Source of the DNA: DAOTVD01 sp034437075
GTDB taxonomy: Bacteria > Chloroflexota > Anaerolineae > Aggregatilineales > J027
Direction of reading: 5' to 3'
DNA: 9,095 nucleotides
Assembly: GCA_034437075.1 (NCBI GenBank)
Contig: DAOTVD010000293.1
Location: forward strand, 1-9,095
Made by a program: the position numbers and the translations under genes. The notes under the pieces are model-generated. The model did not search any database. It was given only the letters and a program-made list of their open reading frames with translations, and had not been told where the DNA came from. Below, one piece after another: positions 1 through 5,642 of this stretch; the first letter of the stretch is position 1; each line of letters begins with the position of its first letter.

Positions 1-407
1 ACCGCACGCTGGCCAATCTGCTGGTGCTCATCCCGGATATGTTGGCGCTGTTGCTGGGCCTGGCCCGCGATGCGCGCGTCCCCACGGGCCTGAAAGCCCA
101 AATCGCGCTGGCCATCGCCTATGTGTTAGCGCCAATTGATTTAATGCCCGAAGCCGTGCTGGGGGTGTTGGGCCTGGCGGACGACGCGACCGTGATGGTC
201 GTGCTCATCAGCGCGATCCGGCGGTTTGCTACCATCGACCCGGCCATCTTGCGCGCGCATTGGCGCGGCCAGCAGAGCTTCGATGAACTGATGGACGAGG
301 CCGAAGCATCTATCCGCGAAGATGGCGACGAGTTTTTGCAAAACGGCTTGCTGGGTGTTATCGAGAAACGCTTCAGCGAGGCTCCCGCCGACGACAAGCG
401 CGCCTGA
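1..407 (+). CDS. DUF1232 (YkvA-like) protein, 5' end outside window
   Basis: The reading frame is already open at the first bases (codons from position 3 read RTLANLLVLIPDM), and these residues align with the N-terminal part of the DUF1232 paralogue at 1342-1821, so the true start is probably upstream; the GTG at 24 is only the first internal candidate. The hallmark is a hydrophobic stretch ending in APIDLMPE, then GVLGLADDA, with hydrophobic segments on both sides, typical of the small membrane-associated DUF1232 family. The tail after the core (about 60 residues) is acidic and hydrophilic. The molecular function of DUF1232 is not established. The TGA stop lies 2 bp from the stop of the convergent J-domain gene, leaving no room for a separate terminator. 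Family call is firm; role unknown. Confidence 0.85.
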   Translation, partial: RTLANLLVLIPDMLALLLGLARDARVPTGLKAQIALAIAYVLAPIDLMPEAVLGVLGLADDATVMVVLISAIRRFATIDPAILRAHWRGQQSFDELMDEAEASIREDGDEFLQNGLLGVIEKRFSEAPADDKRA

Positions 408-409
408 CC

Positions 410-1171
410 TCATGCGCCGGGGTCGCCCGCGTGGCGGCGCAAGTCGTACAGTTCGCGCAGCGCGCCCCGATAATCGGTTTCCAACTGGGCGGCGATCTCG
501 CGCAGCAGATCGCGCCCTTTTTGGCGATTCAGGCTGGTTTCGGTCTTTAGGCGCATCAAGTCGCAGTGCATCAGCGCGAAGTGTTGCTGTTTTAGGTGCT
601 GGATTTGCTCGCGGATGGCCAGGTGCCGGTTGTGTAGTTCGCGCAAGAGCAGCACATCTAGCGGCTCATCGGGGTCGGGGATGTGCGCCTGGCTGGCCAA
701 GACTTGCAAGGTGTCCAGGTCGCGCGCGGCATATGCGGCGTTGATATGGGCCATCACGCGCGTGCGGTAGGCCGCCTCGGCGGCGTCCGTGGTGTGGTCG
801 GGGTGATACTGGCGCGCCAAGCGGCGGTAGAGCGCTTTCAGGCTTTCGGCTTGCGGATCGGGCGCCGGGGTCGGGATTTCTGGCGCGTCGAGCGTCACCC
901 CCTGCGGCCCAAGCTGAAAGGTATGGGCTTGCTGAAGGTCGGGCATTTGCCAGATGGGCGGGCCTTGAATCTGCCGCTGTAAGTCGGTGATGGCCGCGCG
1001 CACGACCTTCAAACGATCCACCACAGGCTGCACCAATTGATCGTACAATTGCTTAAAGCGCGTGAGTTCATCTTGCAAGCCGCGCACATCTTGCTCTAGG
1101 GCGATTAAAACCGCCTCATCGCGGCTGATGCGCGCTTGCAGTGTGCTGATTTGTTGGCGAATATCGTCCAT
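410..1171 (-). CDS. J-domain protein with flanking coiled coils
   Basis: A 253-residue protein with a single J-domain-like segment at about residues 111-158. It contains LYRRLARQYHPDHT with the diagnostic HPD tripeptide at 123-125, the loop that stimulates Hsp70 (DnaK) ATPase activity. Residues 1-70 are a charged heptad-like helix predicted to form a coiled coil, followed by a Pro-rich linker (about 71-108). Residues about 173-245 form a second long charged helix. There is no Gly/Phe region, zinc finger or DnaJ C-terminal substrate domain, so this is a specialised J-protein, not a general DnaJ. The likely role is recruiting DnaK to a specific client or complex. Start: ATG at 1171; a GAGG lies only 1 nt upstream, a poor spacing, but no better in-frame start exists. 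It is divergent from the 1342 gene, with a good promoter at 1204-1232. Confidence 0.85.
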   Translation of the reverse strand: MDDIRQQISTLQARISRDEAVLIALEQDVRGLQDELTRFKQLYDQLVQPVVDRLKVVRAAITDLQRQIQGPPIWQMPDLQQAHTFQLGPQGVTLDAPEIPTPAPDPQAESLKALYRRLARQYHPDHTTDAAEAAYRTRVMAHINAAYAARDLDTLQVLASQAHIPDPDEPLDVLLLRELHNRHLAIREQIQHLKQQHFALMHCDLMRLKTETSLNRQKGRDLLREIAAQLETDYRGALRELYDLRRHAGDPGA

Positions 1172-1203
1172 GCCTCATCATCGTCTATCCGACATGCCCC
1201 GCC

Positions 1204-1232
1204 ATTATGGAACACACCCGCGAATCTGCCAA
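1204..1232 (-). promoter_or_regulatory. Sigma70-like promoter of the J-domain gene
   Basis: Read on the minus strand, TTGGCA (1232-1227, five of six matches to TTGACA) is separated by exactly 17 bp from CATAAT (1209-1204, five of six matches to TATAAT). Transcription would start near 1197, about 26 nt before the ATG at 1171. Seen by eye; not tested. Confidence 0.55.
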
Positions 1233-1261
1233 ATGGGCCGCTTTGCCTATGCGATCATCGA

Positions 1262-1308
1262 CAGATGGCCGATGTACGCGCCCCCCATCTGCCGTAGGCT
1301 AAACCTAC
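1262..1308. promoter_or_regulatory. Inverted repeats in the divergent intergenic region
   Basis: CAGATGG (1262-1268) is matched by CCATCTG (1285-1291) across a 16-nt spacer. GTAGG-CTAAA-CCTAC (1294-1308) is a compact hairpin directly after it. ATCTGCC also occurs as a direct repeat at 1224-1230, overlapping the -35 of the minus-strand promoter, and at 1287-1293. The arrangement, between two divergent genes, would suit a shared regulator site, but this is inference from symmetry only. Confidence 0.3.
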
Positions 1309-1341
1309 ACACGCCACAGATTCACGAAATGAGGTTCGTTT

Positions 1342-1821
1342 ATGCTCGCAAGGCTCGAAGCACGCTACGCCGATTGGCGCCCCCAGGCGCACGCCTGGCT
1401 GAAAGGCCGCTCTGCCAAACTGATCGCCGATGCCGTTTTTATGTTGCCCGATATGCTGATGCTGGTGGTGGGCTTGCTCGCCGATAACCGCATCGCGGGT
1501 TGGCAAAAAGCCTATGTTATTTTCATGACCGTGTACATTATAAGCCCAATTGACCTGGTGCCAGAAGTCGTGCTGGGTATGTTAGGTTTGGTGGACGACG
1601 CTAGCTTGCTCGGTATTTTCCTGATGACGCTCAGCTATGCCGAAGATGACATCCTCACCGAACACTGGTACGGCAACCGCAAAATGCTAGACCAAACGAC
1701 CAGCGTATTGCATCGTATGTCCCGCATTCGGCGCTCGCTGAATCCGCTACGCCTGGCGCGGTCGCTCATCGGGCGCGGCGGGGATGACCAGCAAAAGGCG
1801 AACCAATCCCTCAGCGAATAA
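1342..1821 (+). CDS. DUF1232 (YkvA-like) protein, full length
   Basis: A complete 159-residue DUF1232 protein. The ATG is preceded by GAGG at 1331-1334, 7 nt away, a good Shine-Dalgarno site. An amphipathic N-terminus (1-25) leads into a hydrophobic helix (about 31-47), then a second one (about 57-68) that runs into the family signature SPIDLVPEVVLGMLGLVDDA (residues 68-87; conserved P69, D71, P74, E75, D85, D86), then a third hydrophobic stretch. The tail from about 120 is basic (RIRRSLNPLRLARSLIGRG) and ends polar. It is clearly paralogous to the truncated gene at 1-407 (shared LPDM/IPDM, PIDLxPE, VLGxLGLxDDA, HWxG), so a duplication now brackets the J-domain gene. The biochemical function of the family is unknown; membrane association is likely. 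Confidence 0.88.
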   Translation: MLARLEARYADWRPQAHAWLKGRSAKLIADAVFMLPDMLMLVVGLLADNRIAGWQKAYVIFMTVYIISPIDLVPEVVLGMLGLVDDASLLGIFLMTLSYAEDDILTEHWYGNRKMLDQTTSVLHRMSRIRRSLNPLRLARSLIGRGGDDQQKANQSLSE

Positions 1822-2000
1822 GGCCTGCCTGGCGCGCCCGTTTGGCAGTTATAGGCCGAGTGGCCAAGAACGCTGGGCCAGATGAAGGATTTTGGGCCCC
1901 CGCGCCCCCAGCATTTGATATGCTGCCCAGACGGTGCCGCGTTTCGACACGGCCCAATCTATATCGCCAACTGACACACATTAGCAAGAAACGATGCCCG
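1822..2000. other. Intergenic region before the FHA gene
   Basis: About 180 bp without a convincing gene. A TTG-initiated extension of the FHA frame to 1842 is possible but has no ribosome binding site. The region holds a weak inverted repeat just after the DUF1232 stop (CTGCC 1825-1829 with GGCAG 1844-1848) and a clean 17-nt inverted repeat CAGCAT-TTGAT-ATGCTG at 1909-1925, 75 bp upstream of the chosen FHA start, which could be an operator. No good -35/-10 pair was found. Confidence 0.4.
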
Positions 2001-2540
2001 ATGACCCTAGAACAAAGCCCCAAACCTGGCCGTAATCGCTCTGCGCAGTCTGTCCGGCAAGCCAATGAGCGTAAGTTCCGGCAACTGACCAAGCGCCTAT
2101 CGCCCGAACTTGCCCCCGAAGATAGCACGATAACCTTAGAAGGACGCTCCGCCGATTTTCGCGATAAGCGTTTGCTCTTGCGTTTGTCGCCCACGGTGAT
2201 CACTGCCACGATGATCTCTAAAGAAAATAGTGTCTACTTGGGCCGGGATGTGATGCCCATGATGCGTGAGCAAGGCACGTTGCTTGATTTAACCCCCTAC
2301 GATGCGTTTAATCTGGGCGTCAGTCGCAAACATGCTGTCATCAAACAGCCAGAGCCCGATAAGCTCGTTTTGCTCGATTTATCCAGCAGCAATGGGACGT
2401 TTATCAACGGGGTGCGTCTTCAGGCCAATGTGCCCTACCAACTGACCAATGGCGATGAAATCCACATGGGTAAGCTCGCCATCGGTGTGATCTTCGAAAC
2501 GATCCAACCGCTTTCTAGCGTGCCGGGTGGCTCGGCTTAA
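2001..2540 (+). CDS. FHA-domain protein (phosphothreonine reader)
   Basis: A 179-residue soluble protein whose C-terminal half is a forkhead-associated domain, a module that binds phosphothreonine peptides. Conserved FHA residues are visible: YLGRD (G81, R82), GVSRKHA (S108, R109, H111) and DLSSSNGTFINGVRL (N131, G132, T133, N136, G137), with a further strand to about 170. A 75-residue N-terminal arm is basic at first (KPGRNRSAQSVRQANERKFR) and contains PEDSTITLEG (39-48), a possible phosphoacceptor site. I chose ATG 2001 because the frame upstream of it reads like non-coding sequence and the alternatives (TTG 1842, ATG 1920) lack Shine-Dalgarno sites; support upstream of 2001 is also weak. 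The TAA stop is the left target duplication of the mobile element at 2541. The Ser/Thr kinase at 5813 is a candidate partner. Confidence 0.88.
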   Translation: MTLEQSPKPGRNRSAQSVRQANERKFRQLTKRLSPELAPEDSTITLEGRSADFRDKRLLLRLSPTVITATMISKENSVYLGRDVMPMMREQGTLLDLTPYDAFNLGVSRKHAVIKQPEPDKLVLLDLSSSNGTFINGVRLQANVPYQLTNGDEIHMGKLAIGVIFETIQPLSSVPGGSA

Positions 2541-2600
2541 GGCTTTTCCAAGTATTTAACTATGCCGCTTGCTTTTGTCGAAAAGGATACCGTCTTGATT

Positions 2601-2705
2601 TTACCCCCCTCTAGCTCCCCCCGAATTCAGGGGGAGAACTTACTCGTGCGCATAATAGCCCCTCCCTGAATTCGGGGAGGGGGATGGGGAGGGGTAATTA
2701 TTTTT
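2601..2705 (+). terminator. Possible terminator formed by MITE copy 1
   Basis: The GC-rich fold-back bounded by TTACCCC and GGGGTAA is followed by TTATTTTT (2698-2705). This resembles an intrinsic terminator placed 60 bp after the FHA stop and before the two-component operon. The stem is long and branched, so efficiency is uncertain. Confidence 0.35.
2674..2694 (+). other. G-quadruplex motif in MITE copy 1
   Basis: Four G-runs of 4, 5, 4 and 4 residues are separated by loops A, AT and A. Such short loops with runs of four or more are the strongest class of putative G-quadruplex. The same bases also pair with C-runs elsewhere in the element, so a hairpin and a quadruplex would compete. Confidence 0.6.
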
Positions 2706-2719
2706 CTGGAAAAGCCTAA

Positions 2720-2866
2720 GCCGCGCGACTTGACGCCTTAAGAACACATGCCCATGGGTCATTTGGCTATGGCCAAAAGGCCCGCTTGCATCATGTGCGG
2801 GCGCTGAGCATCCGTTAGACTGAATGATGTAAGGCGCCTGTGGCGCACGATCTGAACACGTTTCAT
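2720..2866 (+). promoter_or_regulatory. Hairpin-rich leader upstream of the two-component operon
   Basis: Four symmetric elements lie in under 100 bp: CCCATGGG (2751-2758); TTTGGC-TATG-GCCAAA (2762-2777); GCCCGC (2780-2785) with GCGGGC (2797-2802) across 11 nt; and GCGCC-TGT-GGCGC (2834-2846). A TTGACG at 2730-2735 resembles a -35 box but has no matching -10 at the correct distance. The operon promoter is presumably here, but I cannot place it. Confidence 0.35.
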
Positions 2867-2874
2867 GAGGAGGT
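2867..2874 (+). promoter_or_regulatory. Strong ribosome binding site fixing the receiver start
   Basis: GAGGAGGT ends 7 nt before GTG 2882, an almost ideal Shine-Dalgarno sequence. It decides the start in favour of 2882 over the in-frame GTG at 2840, which lacks such a site. Confidence 0.85.
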
Positions 2875-2881
2875 AGCTACC

Positions 2882-3286
2882 GTGATACTTCGTGATACCC
2901 GCATTTATGTCGTCGAAGACGACCCTTTCAACATTGGCATTATTTCGATGCTCCTCGATAGCCAGGGCGCGACCGTCAAGGTCGATGGCTGGGGCGTTGA
3001 TACCATCCCCAATTTGCTAGAATTCGCCCCGGTGGATGTTATTCTGCTCGATCTGATGCTGCCGAACCAAGCATCCGGTTACGATATCTATCGCCAGATT
3101 AAGGAAATTCCCCAGTTGGCGGACGTGCCCGTGGCGATTATCTCGGCCTCCGACCCCGATGTAGAAATGAACCGCGCGCGCGACATGGGCCTGGATGGCT
3201 TCATTAGCAAGCCCTTCGATTTTGGCAGCTTCCCCAAGCGTGTCGCGCGGTTGCTGCATGGTAAAGCGGTGTGGCATGAAGACTAA
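2882..3286 (+). CDS. Stand-alone receiver-domain response regulator (first)
   Basis: A 134-residue single-domain response regulator with all receiver landmarks: acidic pocket E12-D13-D14, phosphoacceptor D57 in ILLDLMLPN, S88 of the IISAS strand, and K110 in SKPFD. It has no DNA-binding or enzymatic output domain, so phosphorylation should act through protein contacts or as a phosphorelay step. The GTG start is set by the GAGGAGGT site, giving a length matching the 135-residue receiver at the other end of the operon. The C-terminus RLLHGKAVW resembles ILRGEPVW of that second receiver, so the two are probably paralogues with a shared tail. Its last 11 nt overlap the histidine kinase gene. It is presumably phosphorylated by that kinase (inference from operon structure). 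Confidence 0.92.
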   Translation: MILRDTRIYVVEDDPFNIGIISMLLDSQGATVKVDGWGVDTIPNLLEFAPVDVILLDLMLPNQASGYDIYRQIKEIPQLADVPVAIISASDPDVEMNRARDMGLDGFISKPFDFGSFPKRVARLLHGKAVWHED

Positions 3287-4913
3287 GCTTTGGATGCGCC
3301 TACGCTGGCAATTGAGCGCGGGCCTTGCAGGATTAACCGGCTTGGCCTTTGTGGCCTTCGTCCCTTTGCGGGCGGCCTGGCCGGGGGACCCGTTGCTGTA
3401 TGATCTCGTCAGCCTGATTCTATTCGGTGGCGCGGCGCTGGGGTTGGGGGCCTGGCTAGCCCGGCGCATTAGCCGCGCGCTGAACCAGTTTAACCAGGGT
3501 ATCGACCGCGTGCTGATGGGCCAGTTCGGGTATCGCATCCCGCGCGAGCAAGCCGCCACCTTTGCCGAAATCGACCCCGTGATGGCGAATTTTAACGCCA
3601 TGCTCGGCACCATCCAGCAGCAGTACGACCAGCTAGAACAGCGCGTCGCGCTGAAATCGCGCGATTTGCAAGTGGCCGCCGACCTGACCCGCCAGGTGAC
3701 CACTACGCTAGACCTTGATAAGCTGTTGCCCAAGATCACCACCCTAGCGCGGGCTGGGCTGCAACTGGCGTCGGTGTCCATCTACTTATATGACCCCGAC
3801 ACAGACGGCCTGACCCTTTCGGCCCAGAACATCGCGCCCGAGTACGATTCGCCCGTGAACCAGGCGCGTCTCAAACGCAACGACGCGGCGATCTTGCGCA
3901 GCGTGGCCGAGGGGCGCATGCCCATCTGGCAGACGCATGAAATGCACGCCAACGAGCGCCTGACATCGCCGCACTTGCACGAAATGCAATCTGAGATTGC
4001 CGTACCGATGGCCGTCGCGCAAGAATTGCTGGGCGTGTTGCACCTACAATCTGATCGGGTGGATCGTTTCGATATGAACGACGTGGCGAATATGTTTTCC
4101 TTCGGCGGGCAAGTCGGCGTGGCGGTCAAAAACGCCCGCGCCTACCAAGAACAAGTTCATATTGCAGAAATCCGCCAGCAGGCCGACATGATGAAAAGCC
4201 AATTTCTGGCCAGCATGAGCCACGAATTACGCACGCCGCTCAACGCTATCTTGAACTATACACAGTTTGTCAGCAGGGGCACCCTAGGCGACATCGCCGA
4301 GGCGCAAAAAGACGCCTTAGAAAAAAGCGTCACCAGCGCCAAGCATTTGCTCAGCCTGATTAACGACATCCTAGACATCAGCAAGATTGCGGCGGGCAAG
4401 CTAGAGCTTTTCATCCAGCCCGTGTGCATCAACACAGAAGCCCAAACCGCGCTGGACTCCGCCGAGGCGTTGCTGACAGGCAAAGATGTTCAATTGAACG
4501 TGGACATGGCCGACGACATGCCCGAACTTGATGGTGATCGGCGGCGCGTGCGCCAAATCTTCCTGAATTTGATTTCCAACGCCATCAAGTTCACGGATGA
4601 AGGTCAGATCACCGTGCGCACCGAGCACACGCCCGAGCAATTGCGCTTTAGCGTGGCCGACACGGGCGCGGGCATCCCGCCCGACGACATCGCCGCCATT
4701 TTTGAATCCTTCAAACAGCATGAAGCGGGCCTCATGCACGACGAAGGCAGCGGGCTAGGCTTGCCCATCTCTAAAAAGCTAGCCCAGGCCCATGGCGGCG
4801 ACATCGACGTACAGAGCACGCCCGGCGAAGGCAGCACCTTTACGGTCTGGTTGCCGCGTGATGGCCATGTCTCCGAAGAAATTGAATTAACCCCCGAAAG
4901 CGGCGCCGTTTGA
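3276..4913 (+). CDS. Membrane sensor histidine kinase (HAMP-GAF-HisKA-HATPase)
   Basis: A 545-residue sensor kinase starting at ATG 3276, overlapping the receiver gene by 11 nt; a TTG at 3195 would give an unlikely N-terminus inside the receiver gene. Two hydrophobic segments (about 12-31 and 43-62) are separated by a very short loop (WPGDPLLY), so there is almost no extracytoplasmic sensor. A HAMP-like region and coil follow (about 63-130), then a GAF domain (about 136-290), a connecting helix, and HisKA with FLASMSHELRTPLNAIL, phosphoacceptor H316. The HATPase domain shows the N-box (N431, N435 in NLISNAIKF), G1 DTGAGIP (462-468) and G2 GSGLGL (491-496). All catalytic motifs are intact. The input is probably cytoplasmic via GAF or membrane state; the ligand cannot be inferred. 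Partners are most likely the two flanking receivers. Confidence 0.93.
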   Translation: MKTKLWMRLRWQLSAGLAGLTGLAFVAFVPLRAAWPGDPLLYDLVSLILFGGAALGLGAWLARRISRALNQFNQGIDRVLMGQFGYRIPREQAATFAEIDPVMANFNAMLGTIQQQYDQLEQRVALKSRDLQVAADLTRQVTTTLDLDKLLPKITTLARAGLQLASVSIYLYDPDTDGLTLSAQNIAPEYDSPVNQARLKRNDAAILRSVAEGRMPIWQTHEMHANERLTSPHLHEMQSEIAVPMAVAQELLGVLHLQSDRVDRFDMNDVANMFSFGGQVGVAVKNARAYQEQVHIAEIRQQADMMKSQFLASMSHELRTPLNAILNYTQFVSRGTLGDIAEAQKDALEKSVTSAKHLLSLINDILDISKIAAGKLELFIQPVCINTEAQTALDSAEALLTGKDVQLNVDMADDMPELDGDRRRVRQIFLNLISNAIKFTDEGQITVRTEHTPEQLRFSVADTGAGIPPDDIAAIFESFKQHEAGLMHDEGSGLGLPISKKLAQAHGGDIDVQSTPGEGSTFTVWLPRDGHVSEEIELTPESGAV

Positions 4914-5317
4914 AACCGATCAACCAGCCCGTTTTTGTATATGTGGAAGACGACCCGCTTAGCCGCGAGATCATCCAGGTGATTCTGGAAAAGCAAATGG
5001 GCGAAACAGTCTATGCTATGGATAGCACGGCGGATTTTGTCGGCACCATCGCGGGCTTTGACCATACGCCGAACGTCTTTTTGTTCGATATTCACATGCG
5101 CCCGCGTTCGGGGTTCGATCTGCTGAACGAGTTACGCGCCAGCGACGGCTACGCCGATGCGACGATTGTCGCGTTGACGGCCAGCGTGATGAACGAGGAA
5201 GTCCAAACGCTACGCACTGCCGGGTTTGATAGCATCATCGCCAAGCCGATTGACCAAGAACGCTTCCCGCGCGACATCGCGCAAATCTTGCGCGGCGAGC
5301 CTGTTTGGCAGATTTAA
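4910..5317 (+). CDS. Stand-alone receiver-domain response regulator (second)
   Basis: A 135-residue receiver domain: E13-D14-D15 acidic pocket, phosphoacceptor D60 in FLFDIHMRP, T90 in ALTAS, K112 in AKPID. It has no output domain. The TTG start overlaps the kinase stop in the tetranucleotide TTGA, implying translational coupling; no ATG exists before the receiver core and the upstream Shine-Dalgarno is weak, consistent with re-initiation. The C-terminal RFPRDIAQILRGEPVW parallels the tail of the first receiver. It is the last gene of the operon: a palindrome and the second mobile element follow. Whether the two receivers compete for, or act in sequence on, the kinase phosphate cannot be read from sequence. 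Confidence 0.92.
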   Translation: MKPINQPVFVYVEDDPLSREIIQVILEKQMGETVYAMDSTADFVGTIAGFDHTPNVFLFDIHMRPRSGFDLLNELRASDGYADATIVALTASVMNEEVQTLRTAGFDSIIAKPIDQERFPRDIAQILRGEPVWQI

Positions 5318-5461
5318 TGGTCAGAAGAACACGCCGCCATGCCCGCCCATACTCACCAGCTATTGACGCTTCGAGCTATCGATTCAGCTATGGCTGATTC
5401 ACGCGCCACAGCACCTTAAAATAGGCATGTAATAAAGGGCTTAAGCCCTTTGTTAGCTTTG
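5318..5461. other. Intergenic region after the two-component operon
   Basis: No gene seen. It holds a small hairpin TCAGC-TATG-GCTGA (5384-5397), a repeated AGCTAT and GATTCA around it, an isolated TTGACG (5363-5368) without a proper -10, and the 18-bp palindrome listed separately. Together with MITE copy 2 and the kinase leader it forms a 495-bp non-coding stretch. Confidence 0.5.
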
Positions 5462-5462
5462 T
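5434..5462 (+). terminator. Perfect 18-bp palindrome, probable terminator
   Basis: AAAGGGCTTAAGCCCTTT (5434-5451) is a perfect palindrome that can form a 7-bp stem with a TTAA loop, followed by the T-rich TGTTAGCTTTG. It lies 117 bp after the receiver stop, so it may end the operon transcript. It shares GGCTTAAGCC with the reconstructed target of MITE copy 1, so it could instead be a repeat-family remnant. Confidence 0.45.
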
Positions 5463-5464
5463 TA

Positions 5465-5639
5465 GGCTTTTCCAAGTATTTAACTATGCCGCTTGCTTTT
5501 GTCGAAAAGGATACCGGCTTGATTTTACCCCCCTCTAGCTCCCCCCGAATTCGGGGGGAGAACTTACTCGCGTGCATAATAGCCCCTCCCTGAATTCGGG
5601 GAGGGGCTGGGGAGGGGTAATTATTTTTCTGGAAAAGCC
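5465..5639 (+). mobile_element. MITE-like element, copy 2 (175 bp)
   Basis: Same orientation and layout as the copy at 2541-2716: GGCTTTTCCA at 5465-5474 and TGGAAAAGCC at 5630-5639, here flanked by its own 3-bp duplication TTA (5462-5464 and 5640-5642). The inner palindrome at 5539-5560 is perfect over 22 bp, whereas copy 1 has one mismatch; the second palindrome spans 5583-5606. A separate duplication with a different sequence shows this was an independent insertion, not one end of a composite transposon. It contains no coding capacity. The right-hand TTATTTTT after the fold-back could give a second terminator between the operon and the kinase gene. Confidence 0.88.
5598..5617 (+). other. 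G-quadruplex motif in MITE copy 2
   Basis: Four runs of four G separated by A, CT and A. The motif is preserved relative to copy 1 although the middle loop and one G differ, so quadruplex potential survives the few changes between the copies. Confidence 0.6.
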
Positions 5640-5642
5640 TTA

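Larger units (their letters stand above)
2541..2716 (+). mobile_element. MITE-like element, copy 1 (176 bp)
   Basis: Perfect 10-bp terminal inverted repeats, GGCTTTTCCA at 2541-2550 and TGGAAAAGCC at 2707-2716, are flanked by a 3-bp direct duplication TAA (2538-2540 and 2717-2719). The interior folds on itself: an outer pair TTACCCC (2601-2607) / GGGGTAA (2691-2697), then two palindromes centred on GAATTC at 2615-2636 (one mismatch pair) and 2659-2682 (one mismatch pair). It contains no ORF. A second copy at 5465-5639 differs by about five substitutions and one 1-bp indel (roughly 97% identity). The small size, terminal repeats and own target duplication mark a non-autonomous transposable element. 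A TWA (TNA-type) duplication would fit an IS5-family transposase acting in trans, but that is a guess. Removing the element and one TAA restores the palindrome CGGCTTAAGCCG. Confidence 0.88.

Noticed and set aside
1842..2000. Extended N-terminus of the FHA protein from TTG 1842 or ATG 1920
   Set aside because: There is no Shine-Dalgarno site at either, and the extra residues (for example the APAPPAF and PRRCRVSTRP stretches) look like translated non-coding sequence that overlaps an inverted repeat.
2541..2716. CRISPR-like repeat
   Set aside because: There are only two copies, 2.9 kb apart, each long and with terminal inverted repeats; no spacer-repeat periodicity or cas genes.
2840..2881. 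Upstream GTG start for the first receiver
   Set aside because: The GTG lies inside a hairpin and has no ribosome binding site, while GAGGAGGT is perfectly placed for GTG 2882, which also matches the length of the second receiver.
3195..3275. Early TTG start for the histidine kinase
   Set aside because: It would overlap the receiver by 92 nt. ATG 3276 gives a typical short basic N-terminus followed by the first membrane segment.
3017..5095. Several minus-strand open frames across the receiver and kinase genes
   Set aside because: They are shadows of the strongly supported plus-strand genes with intact catalytic motifs.
2541..5639. Composite transposon made of the two elements plus the two-component operon
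   Set aside because: Each element has its own, different target duplication (TAA and TTA), so they inserted independently, and no transposase is present.
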